A model generated the notes under the pieces. That model had not been told where the DNA came from. It worked only from the letters and a program-made list of their open reading frames with translations, and made no database searches. This document shows positions 1-6,709 of a DNA stretch of 12,489 nucleotides, piece after piece (position 1 is the first letter of the stretch; every line of letters begins with the position of its first letter). Source of the DNA: CAYPYI01 sp964415085 (GTDB lineage Bacteria > Bacillota > Clostridia > Tissierellales > Tissierellaceae); the NCBI GenBank assembly GCA_964415085.1, contig CAYPYI010000041.1:1-12489 (forward strand). Direction: 5' to 3'. The position numbers and the translations under genes are program-made.

Positions 1-1
1 A

Positions 2-1526
2 AAGGTTGCTTTATCATATAGATTAACGCCAGAACCACTTAACAAAATTTTAAAAGAGTTAAAAGAAAAAATAGAGGCTGATGAGTATTTACAAAGTCTA
101 GAATGGATATTTGGTGGAACAGAGCCTGCTAGTAATGTTGCAGAAAAATATAATATATTTGATAAAATTTTTTATAGTACAGAAGATATAGATGATACTA
201 TGGCATATTTAAAAGGTATGGAGAATAAAGGTATAGAAAGATATGAAGATAATTTAATTGATAGAATTAATTCTAAATATCCTTATCCTTTATTAAGACA
301 TCACCTAGGACTTAGTACAATAGACGAAACTGTAGATGCTATTGAAAAAATAGCAGAAGCTAAAGTTTTAGATGTAATTTCTGTTGCGCCAGATCAAAAT
401 GCACAAGAATTTTTCTTTGATCAGGAGAATATGGATAAATCTCTAGATGGAGCAGGAGGCGTTCCAGTAAGAAATAAAGATGATTTTAAATTACTTTTTG
501 ATGCAGCTCAAAGAGGAAATTATCCTTTACTAAGATCTTACAGTGGAACAAGAAATATGATTCCTTTTGCAGAAGTTTTACAAGATAGCATCAACAATGC
601 TTGGTGCGCTGTTCCATTATTTTGGTATTCAGTATTAGATGGAAGAAGTAAAAGACCTCTAAATCAAGCAATAAGAGAAAATCAAGAAGTTATGAAATGG
701 CATGGAGAAAGAAATATTCCAGTTGAAGTTAATGATCCACACCATTTCAGTTTAAGAGATGCACATGATGCAGTTGCAGTAGCAGATGCATATCTAGTAG
801 CATATAATGCAAAGCAAATGGGAGTTAAAAATTATATATCTCAATTTATGTTTAACGTACCAGCTAATATATCTCCAGAAAAAGATTTAGGAAAAATGTT
901 AGCTAAGATTGAACTTATGAGTAGTTTAGAAGATGATAATTTTAAAATATACAGACAAGCAAGAGCAGGTCTTGCAAGTTTCCCTTCTGATTTATATCAA
1001 GCAAAAGGTCAACTTGCTTCAAGTTGCTATTTAGCAATGGCTATAAAGCCACATATATATCATGTTGTTGGATATTGTGAAGCTCATCATGCAGCTACTA
1101 GTGAGGATGTTATAGAATCTGCAAGAATTGTTAGAGGAGTAATTAAAAATGATTTCCTAGGTTCTATCGACATGACTAAAGATAAAGTAGTTAATTATAG
1201 AAAAGAAGAACTTGTAAAAGAAGCTAAATTAATAATTCAAGCTATAAAGGATATTTATACTGGAGATAAAGATCCACTAACAGATCCAGAAAATTTAGCT
1301 AAAGCAGTTAAAATAGGAATACTTGATGCACCACACTTAATAGGGAATGAAGCAGCTTGTGGNNNNNNNNNNNNNNNNNNNNNNNNNNNNNNNNNNNNNN
1401 NNNNNNNNNNNNNNNNNNNNNNNNNNNNNNNNNNNNNNNNNNNNNNNNNNNNNNNNNNNNNNTAAAGTTTTTAGAAATGCACTATGGGTATACTATGGCT
1501 ATAACCAAGAGGAGGTAGCTAAATGA
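2..1526 (+). CDS. Partial cobalamin-binding / glutamate-mutase-E-like protein (5' end outside window, N gap inside)
   Basis: The reading frame is open from base 2, so the first ATG at 200 is internal, not a start. The first ~66 residues (including SYRLTPE and, later, FGGTEPASNVA) look like the end of a B12-binding Rossmann domain. From about codon 70 the chain resembles the TIM-barrel epsilon subunit of methylaspartate (glutamate) mutase: LLRHHLGLSTIDET, then LLRSYSGTRN, then VPLFWYSVLDGR. I recognise this from family memory, not a search, and the substrate is unknown. The protein is probably a single-chain B12-dependent mutase or a methyltransferase-like relative. Bases 1363-1462 are N. After the gap a coding-like frame (starting KVFRNALW) runs to a TGA at 1524-1526 that overlaps the next gene's ATG. 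The TAA at 1463 is in frame only if the gap is exactly 100 bases, so it is probably not the real stop. That the same gene resumes after the gap is inference. Confidence 0.6.
1363..1462. other. Assembly gap, 100 N
   Basis: There are exactly 100 N, the conventional placeholder for a gap of unknown length. If one gene spans it, the flanking frames (codons at 1361 before, 1464 after) require a true gap length divisible by three. 100 is not, so the printed length is probably not the true one. Confidence 0.95.
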
Positions 1527-2788
1527 CGAATTTAGAAAGTAAAATGATAGAAACAAGAAGAAAGTTTCATACTATGGCAGAACCAGCTTGGCTTGAATTT
1601 AACACTACCATAAGAATAATTGAGTATATGAAAGAATTAGGATATGATATTGAATATGGTAAAAAAATTCATAGTTCAAGAATGGGACTTCCTACAAAGG
1701 AGCAGTTAGAAAATCATGCTAAAACTGTTCAAGAGAAGGATTTTGATATTACTGAAATATTAGAAGGTTATACTGGACTTGTTGCGAGCCTAGATACAGG
1801 GAAAGAAGGACCAACAATTGGGATGAGGTTTGATATCGATGCAAACGATGTTGCAGAATCAAAAGACGAAGACCATAGACCTTTTAAAGAAGGATTTATA
1901 TCAAAAAATCCAGTAGCTATGCATGCTTGTGGTCATGACGGACATATAACTATAGGGTTATTTGTTGCAAGTTGGATAGCAGAAAATAAGGATAGCTTAA
2001 AGGGTAAGTTTAAAATCTTCTTTCAGCCTGCTGAAGAGGGTGTAAGAGGTGCAAAAAGTATGGTAGAAGCAGGTGTGCTAGAAGGGGTAGATTTCTTCAT
2101 GGGAGGTCATATAGGCCTTGGAGTACCAAGTGGAGTTATAGGACTTGGAACAACTGCTTTTTTAGCAACAACAAAATTAGATGTAACCTTTAAAGGCAAA
2201 TCAGCTCATGCAGGAGCAAAACCTGAAGAAGGTAAAAATGCATTACTTGGAGCTGCAACTTGTGCACTAAATTTACACACACTTCCTCAAATATCAGGTG
2301 GTATGAGTAGATTAAACGTAGGTAGACTTGAAGCAGGATCAGGAAGAAATGTTGTGCCTTCAGATGCAAAATTACAAATTGAAACAAGAGGAGAAACAAC
2401 AGAGATTATAGATTTATTAAATATAAGAACTAAAGAAGTAATAAAGGGAGCTGCAAGTATGTATGATTTAGAATATCATATAGAAGAAGTAGGCGGTGCT
2501 CCAGCTTATAATAATGTAGATGAAGAGTTAGTAAATAACTTTAAAAATCTTATAGAATCAAAAGATAAAGATTATAAAATAGAATTAAATCCTATATTAG
2601 GGGCTTCAGAAGATGTTGCATATATGATGAACTTTGTAGAAGAGAATGGTGGAAAAGCAATTCATATGATTTATGGATCAGACTTAAGTGCAGGGCATCA
2701 TAATGATAGGTTTGATTTTGATGAGAAAGTATTAATAAGAGCTTATGATATTATAGTTGAACTTATTAAGTATTTTGAAGAACTATAG
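1523..2788 (+). CDS. abgA: AbgA-like M20 family amidohydrolase
   Basis: This 421-residue cytoplasmic metallo-amidohydrolase closely resembles E. coli AbgA, a subunit of p-aminobenzoyl-glutamate hydrolase. Visible signatures are FHTMAEPAWLEF (15-26), SSRMGLP (51-57), the metal-binding HACGHDGH (134-141), the catalytic/metal QPAEEG (168-173), a ligand histidine near 196, SAHAGAKPE of the lid/dimerisation domain (227-235), GASED (360-364) and AGHHNDRFDFDE (390-401). Length is normal for the family. AGGAGGT at 1510-1516, six bases before the ATG, supports the start. The ATG overlaps the preceding TGA (ATGA), suggesting translational coupling with the B12 protein. E. coli AbgA works with AbgB, but no AbgB-type protein is present: the other M20 enzyme here belongs to a different branch. 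The real substrate could be another N-acyl or aminobenzoyl amino acid. Confidence 0.88.
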   Translation: MTNLESKMIETRRKFHTMAEPAWLEFNTTIRIIEYMKELGYDIEYGKKIHSSRMGLPTKEQLENHAKTVQEKDFDITEILEGYTGLVASLDTGKEGPTIGMRFDIDANDVAESKDEDHRPFKEGFISKNPVAMHACGHDGHITIGLFVASWIAENKDSLKGKFKIFFQPAEEGVRGAKSMVEAGVLEGVDFFMGGHIGLGVPSGVIGLGTTAFLATTKLDVTFKGKSAHAGAKPEEGKNALLGAATCALNLHTLPQISGGMSRLNVGRLEAGSGRNVVPSDAKLQIETRGETTEIIDLLNIRTKEVIKGAASMYDLEYHIEEVGGAPAYNNVDEELVNNFKNLIESKDKDYKIELNPILGASEDVAYMMNFVEENGGKAIHMIYGSDLSAGHHNDRFDFDEKVLIRAYDIIVELIKYFEEL

Positions 2789-2900
2789 TTTTAAGGAAAA
2801 TTATATTCAGCTTATTATGATCTAGTGATTCTAGCTAATTATTTAAAAACTAAAAAAACTAAAAAAATAATTACCAAAAAATTTTCATCAAATTGTTAAG

Positions 2901-2921
2901 AATTCCAAACAGTTTGGAATT
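2901..2921. promoter_or_regulatory. Perfect inverted repeat upstream of abgT1 (candidate operator)
   Basis: The arms AATTCCAAAC and GTTTGGAATT are perfect complements around a single A at 2911. The repeat ends 31 bases before the transporter start. No U-tract follows directly, so a terminator is less likely than a dimeric-regulator site, although a 9-bp RNA hairpin could form. TATTAT/TATATA sequences at 2922-2930 could serve as a -10, but I found no convincing -35, so the promoter itself is not called. Confidence 0.45.
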
Positions 2922-2952
2922 TATTATATATTTTTAACGAAGGAGGAATATT

Positions 2953-4464
2953 ATGAATACTAAAGGTAAAGAAAACACAGGTTTTTTGGGTTGGGTAGAG
3001 CGTGTGGGAAATAAAATTCCACATCCATTTATCTTATTTACTAGCTTAATAGTTATTATTGCAATTATATCTCTTATAGCATCTAAAGCAGGATTAAGCG
3101 TAGTAAACCCCGCAACAGATGAAGTGGTAGTTGCTAAAAACTTACTTTCAGGTGAAGGTATGGAATTTGCTTTACTAAATGCGGTTAAGAACTTCACTGG
3201 ATTTGCTCCATTAGGTTTAGTTCTAACTATGACTTTAGGTATAGGCTTGGCAGAGGAAGTTGGACTTATGTCTGCTTTTATGAGAAAAACTATACTTGGT
3301 GCTAATCCAGAATTAATAACATTTGTAATAATGCTTATCGGTATTAATGGTAATATTGCATCAGACGCTGCAATAGTAATAATACCAGCAATAGCAGCAA
3401 TGATTTTTTTATCAATAGGAAGAAATCCAATAGCCGGAGTTGCTTTAGGTTATGCGGCAACAACAGCAGGATTTAGTGCAAACTTTTTTATAGCAGGGAC
3501 AGATGGACTATTAGCAGGTATAACAAATGAAGCTTCTAAAATTGTAGGAGCAGCAGAAATACCTATAACTGCTAACTGGTTCTTCATGATAGCATCAACA
3601 ATTGTACTTTCTATCACAGGAACGATTATTTCAGAAAAAATAATAGAACCTAGACTTGGTGAATATCATGGTTCAAAAGAAATAACTAGGGAGGAAGTTT
3701 CTGCGGAAGAAAATAAAGCTTTAAAAGCAGCAGGTATTGGTCTTTTAATATATGTAGTTATTTTAGTAGCTTTATGTATTCCACAAACAAGTTTCTTGAG
3801 AAACCCAGAAACTGGATCATTAATAAATGGATCAATTCTTTTAAAAGGAATTATTCCACTATTATTAATTTTATTCTTAGTTACAGCAATACCATATGGT
3901 AAATCCATAGGTAAAATAAAAAGTGCTGGAGATGTACCAAAATATATGACAAAAGCAATTGAAAAAATGGCTTCATTTATAGTATTAGCATTTATAATAG
4001 GTCAGTTTATAGCATACTTTAACTGGACAAACTTAGGACTTATTTTGGCAGTTTCAGGAGCAAACTTACTTGATGCTACAGGATTTACAGGAATATCACT
4101 TTTTGTAAGCTTTATAATCCTTGCATCCTTTATAAATATATTCATAGGAAGTGGATCAGCAAAATGGGCATTACTTGCTCCAATATTTGTACCTATGATG
4201 TTCTTATTAGGATATAATCCAGGATTTACACAAATACTTTATAGAATAGGAGATTCAACAACAAATATTATTTCTCCACTATTCCCATATTTTCCAATTG
4301 TATTAGAAATGATAACGGATTATGATGAAGAAGCAGGAGTTGGTACATTATTATCTTTAATGATTCCATATAGTATGATAATGCTTGCCGTATGGATTCT
4401 AATGATGATTGTATGGTACACAATTGGACTTCCATTAGGACCAGGTGTAGGAATATTTAATTAA
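2953..4464 (+). CDS. abgT: AbgT family transporter (first copy)
   Basis: This 503-residue polytopic inner-membrane transporter has the AbgT (p-aminobenzoyl-glutamate transporter) signatures: NIASDAAIVIIP (134-145), a re-entrant-loop-like ATTAGFSANF (169-178), GSGSAKWALLAPIFVPM (399-415) and YRIGDSTTNIISPL (430-443), with the family's C-terminal GLPLGPG. AbgT in E. coli imports p-aminobenzoyl-glutamate, and some relatives (MtrF, YdaH) have been reported as proton-driven exporters of sulfonamides and folate precursors, so direction cannot be read from sequence. AGGAGGA twelve bases before the ATG (2941-2947) supports the start. It lies between two M20 amidohydrolases, which argues that it imports their substrate. 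It is clearly paralogous to the protein at 10189-11727, sharing most membrane motifs. Confidence 0.92.
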   Translation: MNTKGKENTGFLGWVERVGNKIPHPFILFTSLIVIIAIISLIASKAGLSVVNPATDEVVVAKNLLSGEGMEFALLNAVKNFTGFAPLGLVLTMTLGIGLAEEVGLMSAFMRKTILGANPELITFVIMLIGINGNIASDAAIVIIPAIAAMIFLSIGRNPIAGVALGYAATTAGFSANFFIAGTDGLLAGITNEASKIVGAAEIPITANWFFMIASTIVLSITGTIISEKIIEPRLGEYHGSKEITREEVSAEENKALKAAGIGLLIYVVILVALCIPQTSFLRNPETGSLINGSILLKGIIPLLLILFLVTAIPYGKSIGKIKSAGDVPKYMTKAIEKMASFIVLAFIIGQFIAYFNWTNLGLILAVSGANLLDATGFTGISLFVSFIILASFINIFIGSGSAKWALLAPIFVPMMFLLGYNPGFTQILYRIGDSTTNIISPLFPYFPIVLEMITDYDEEAGVGTLLSLMIPYSMIMLAVWILMMIVWYTIGLPLGPGVGIFN

Positions 4465-4482
4465 GGAATGGGGTAAAAGAAA

Positions 4483-5664
4483 ATGAATGAAAAAATAGAA
4501 CAATTAGTTGAAAAACATATAGATGATATAGTAAAAATAAGAAGATGTATACATGAAAATCCAGAATTAGGTATGGAAGAAAACGAAACTTCAAAGTTGG
4601 TAGCAAAAGAATTAGAAAAACTAGGTTTAGAAGTTGAAACTGGAGTTGCAAATACAGGTGTTGTTGGCTTACTAAGAGGTAAAGAAGAGGGAAAAACTAT
4701 TCTTCTAAGAGCAGATATGGACGCTTTACCAATAACTGAGAAAACAGGACTTGAGTTTTCATCAAAAAATGATGGAAAAATGCATGCTTGTGGACATGAT
4801 GTTCATACTTCAATTCTTCTAGGAGTGGCAAAAGTATTAACAGAAATGAAGGATGAGATTAAGGGAAATGTTAAATTTGTTTTTCAACCTGCAGAAGAAA
4901 TGAATCCTACAGGTGGAGCAAGATACATGATTGAAGAAGGTGTACTTGAAAACCCTAAAGTAGATGCGGCATTTGCTCTTCATGTTTGGGGAGAAAAAGT
5001 AGGAACTGTAGCTGTTAGAAGAGGAACAATGATGGCTCAATCAGATAGATTATTCATTACTGTAAAGGGAAAAGCTTCTCATGCATCTCAACCACAAAAT
5101 GGAGATGATGCAATACTAGCAGCAGCACAAATATTAGTTGCTTTACAATCTATAATTAGTAGAAATGTAGACCCTATGGAAAGTGCAGTAATTACTGTAG
5201 GAACAATAAAGGGTGGAACTAGATATAATGTTCTATGTGATGAGGTAGTATTAGAAGGATCGGTTAGAACATTTAATGAAAAGGTGGCAGAAATGATGCC
5301 AGGAAAGATTACAAATTTAGCTCAAAATATAGCAGAAGCTATGGGATGTAGTGCTGAAGTAGAATATGTAAAAGGATATTCTATGACTTCAAACAATGAA
5401 GAATTAGCAGATATAGCTATTGAAAGTTTTAAAGATATTCTAGGTGAAGAAAATGTAATAATACCAGAACATCCAGCATCAGGATCTGAAGACTTTTCAG
5501 AATTTACAAAATCAGTACCATCTGTGTTCTATTGGCTAGGACTTGAATCAGATAAAAATATTGGAAAAACAACTCTACACAATCCAAACTTGGTAGTGGA
5601 TGAAGATTGTATTCCAGTAGGAATAAAATCAATGAGTAAGTTAGCACTTGATTATTTAAAATAA
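4483..5664 (+). CDS. M20 amidohydrolase, hippurate / N-acyl-amino-acid hydrolase type
   Basis: This 393-residue cytoplasmic metallo-amidohydrolase belongs to the family of hippurate hydrolase, IAA-amino-acid hydrolases and N-acetyldiaminopimelate deacetylase. Visible are IRRCIHENPELGMEE (19-33), LLRADMDALPI (74-84), the metal-binding HACGHDVH (101-108), QPAEE with the catalytic glutamate (135-139), HVWG with a ligand histidine at 167, KASHASQPQNGDDAI (197-211), GTRYNV (245-250), ASGSEDFSEF (332-341) and the C-terminal ligand H366 in LHNPN. It starts 18 bp after abgT1 with a weak ribosome site (GGGG at 4470-4473), so it is probably co-transcribed with and coupled to the transporter. A strong terminator follows. 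It shares only core M20 motifs with the AbgA-like protein upstream, and the substrate cannot be assigned. Confidence 0.9.
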   Translation: MNEKIEQLVEKHIDDIVKIRRCIHENPELGMEENETSKLVAKELEKLGLEVETGVANTGVVGLLRGKEEGKTILLRADMDALPITEKTGLEFSSKNDGKMHACGHDVHTSILLGVAKVLTEMKDEIKGNVKFVFQPAEEMNPTGGARYMIEEGVLENPKVDAAFALHVWGEKVGTVAVRRGTMMAQSDRLFITVKGKASHASQPQNGDDAILAAAQILVALQSIISRNVDPMESAVITVGTIKGGTRYNVLCDEVVLEGSVRTFNEKVAEMMPGKITNLAQNIAEAMGCSAEVEYVKGYSMTSNNEELADIAIESFKDILGEENVIIPEHPASGSEDFSEFTKSVPSVFYWLGLESDKNIGKTTLHNPNLVVDEDCIPVGIKSMSKLALDYLK

Positions 5665-5670
5665 GAAAAG

Positions 5671-5694
5671 GCATCCTTAAAGGATGCTTTTTTT
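5671..5694 (+). terminator. Intrinsic terminator of the abgT1-amidohydrolase unit
   Basis: GCATCCTT and AAGGATGC form an 8-bp inverted repeat around one A, or 7 bp with a 3-base loop. Seven T follow at 5688-5694. It begins six bases after the stop codon. Confidence 0.92.
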
Positions 5695-5740
5695 ATTAAT
5701 ATTTAAATTATAGGGTATGAATTAGAAGCGGAGGTGTAGT

Positions 5741-6562
5741 ATGGATAAGTACTTAAAAATAAATGAAGATATATCTCTAAGATATAGAAAAGATATAGTA
5801 AATGATGCAAAAGCAGTGATATTAATTAACCATGGGTTTGCAGAACACATAGGTAGATATGAATACGTTAAAGATAAATTAAATGAATATGGTTTTTCTG
5901 TATATAGATATGACTTAAGAGGTCATGGAAAGACTAAATCTAAAAAAGGTCATATTGATAGTTATAAATCTTTTATATCAGATTGTAATAGTATGGTGGA
6001 TTTAGTAATAGATGAAAATCCAGATAAAAAAGTATTTATGTTAGGACATAGTATGGGAGGACTAGTTACATGTCTTTATGGGATAGATTATCCTAACAAG
6101 ATATCAGGACAAATATTCTCAGGTCCTGCTGTAGGAACCCTTCCTCCAGTAGAAGGATTGAGAGGAAAAGCACTGAAACTTCTAAGTGGAGTTATGCCAG
6201 GTAAAAAAATAAAAAATGTAGTTGAAGATAAAATATGTAGTGATAAACAAGTTGTAGAAGATTATAAAAATGATCCTTTAGTATTAAAGGAAGCTACTTC
6301 TAAATTTTATAGAGAATTTTTGATAGAAGCGGTAAGTTATGTAGATGAAAATATAAGTAAATATAATTATCCTTGTTTAATTTTACATGGTAGTGGAGAT
6401 GTTATAGTGCCAATAGAAATTGGTAAGTCTCTATATGAGAATATCTCATCAAGTGATAAGGAATTTATTTCTTACGATGGACTTTATCATGAGATATTAA
6501 ATGAAGATAAAAAAGATGAAATTTTAGAAACTATAAATAGTTGGTTAATACGCCATATATAG
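5741..6562 (+). CDS. Alpha/beta hydrolase, monoacylglycerol-lipase / lysophospholipase type
   Basis: This 273-residue serine hydrolase of the Hydrolase_4 (PldB/YtpA, monoglyceride lipase) type has no signal peptide and is probably cytoplasmic. The oxyanion region is NHGFAEHIGRY (30-40), with YDLRGHGKT following at 57-65. The nucleophile is S104 in GHSMGG (102-107), the acid is probably D220 in HGSGDVIVP, and the histidine is H250 in GLYHEILNE. The order and length fit the family well. GGAGGTG at 5730-5736 supports the ATG. It begins after the upstream terminator and has no clear terminator of its own, so some transcripts may run on into nrdJ. I saw no convincing promoter in the 46 bases available. 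The substrate could be a glycerolipid ester or another small ester. Confidence 0.85.
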   Translation: MDKYLKINEDISLRYRKDIVNDAKAVILINHGFAEHIGRYEYVKDKLNEYGFSVYRYDLRGHGKTKSKKGHIDSYKSFISDCNSMVDLVIDENPDKKVFMLGHSMGGLVTCLYGIDYPNKISGQIFSGPAVGTLPPVEGLRGKALKLLSGVMPGKKIKNVVEDKICSDKQVVEDYKNDPLVLKEATSKFYREFLIEAVSYVDENISKYNYPCLILHGSGDVIVPIEIGKSLYENISSSDKEFISYDGLYHEILNEDKKDEILETINSWLIRHI

Positions 6563-6565
6563 TAG
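6550..6565. promoter_or_regulatory. NrdR-box-like site A
   Basis: ACGCCATATATAGTAG matches 12 of 16 positions of the NrdR palindrome as I remember it (ACACTATATATAGTGT). It overlaps the end of the lipase gene and lies exactly 31 bp from site B, a spacing typical of paired NrdR boxes (about three helical turns). Confidence 0.4.
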
Positions 6566-6580
6566 TTCCGTGATGATTAG

Positions 6581-6596
6581 ATACTATATAACCATC
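6581..6596. promoter_or_regulatory. NrdR-box-like site B
   Basis: ATACTATATAACCATC shares TACTATATA with the complements of sites A and C but matches the remembered consensus at only 9 of 16 positions, all in the left half. Its support comes from the 31-bp spacing to A and the repetition. Confidence 0.3.
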
Positions 6597-6615
6597 GTTA
6601 AATATTAAATAACAG

Positions 6616-6643
6616 TTTCGAAAAAAAGAATGTATGGTATAAT
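6616..6643 (+). promoter_or_regulatory. Candidate nrdJ promoter with extended -10
   Basis: TGGTATAAT (6635-6643) is a full extended -10. The best -35 is TTTCGA at 6616-6621 with a 16-bp spacer, which is weak. Transcription would start near 6650, giving a leader of about 60 bases that holds the hairpin at 6661-6688. Confidence 0.5.
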
Positions 6644-6652
6644 ATATAGTAC
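6637..6652. promoter_or_regulatory. NrdR-box-like site C overlapping the nrdJ -10
   Basis: GTATAATATATAGTAC contains the same ATATATAGTA as site A. It sits at the centre of a wider dyad with perfect 7-bp arms TATGGTA (6633-6639) and TACCATA (6650-6656). Overlap with the -10 is the expected place for a repressor. The sequence is AT-rich, so chance is a real alternative. Confidence 0.4.
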
Positions 6653-6660
6653 CATAACAA

Positions 6661-6688
6661 GAAAACTACACTACATGATGTAGTTTTC
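6661..6688 (+). other. Leader hairpin upstream of nrdJ
   Basis: GAAAACTACA (6661-6670) and TGTAGTTTTC (6679-6688) form a perfect 10-bp stem with an 8-base loop. It ends 9 bases before the ribosome site. No U-tract follows directly (ATTGATTTT), so it is more likely an mRNA stability or control element, or a weak attenuator, than a full terminator. Confidence 0.5.
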
Positions 6689-6709
6689 ATTGATTTTAGG
6701 AGGGCGAAT

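Noticed and set aside
2190..2399. Open frame on the - strand inside the AbgA-like gene
   Set aside because: It is low-complexity and leucine/histidine-rich, with no ribosome site, and lies wholly inside a gene with clear family motifs.
2836..2873. Inverted repeat TAATTATTT / AAATAATTA around an A-rich loop after the AbgA-like gene
   Set aside because: The stem contains only A and T, the loop is 20 bases, and no U-tract follows. It is too weak to call a terminator.
2934..3197. Open frame on the - strand at the start of abgT1
   Set aside because: It is antisense to a well-supported membrane protein, with no recognisable domain or ribosome site.
3666..3908. Open frame on the - strand inside abgT1
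   Set aside because: It is a shadow of the transporter frame with no independent support.
4457..4651. Open frame on the - strand at the start of the second M20 gene
   Set aside because: It is a Phe/Leu-rich shadow frame opposite a Lys/Glu-rich coding sequence, typical of antisense artefacts.
4837..5040. Open frame on the - strand inside the second M20 gene
   Set aside because: It is a shadow frame with no start signals or domain.
6563..6709. Possible cobalamin riboswitch ahead of the B12-dependent nrdJ
   Set aside because: The segment is only 147 bases, and I see no B12-box-like GCCACTG sequence or the expected multi-stem architecture.
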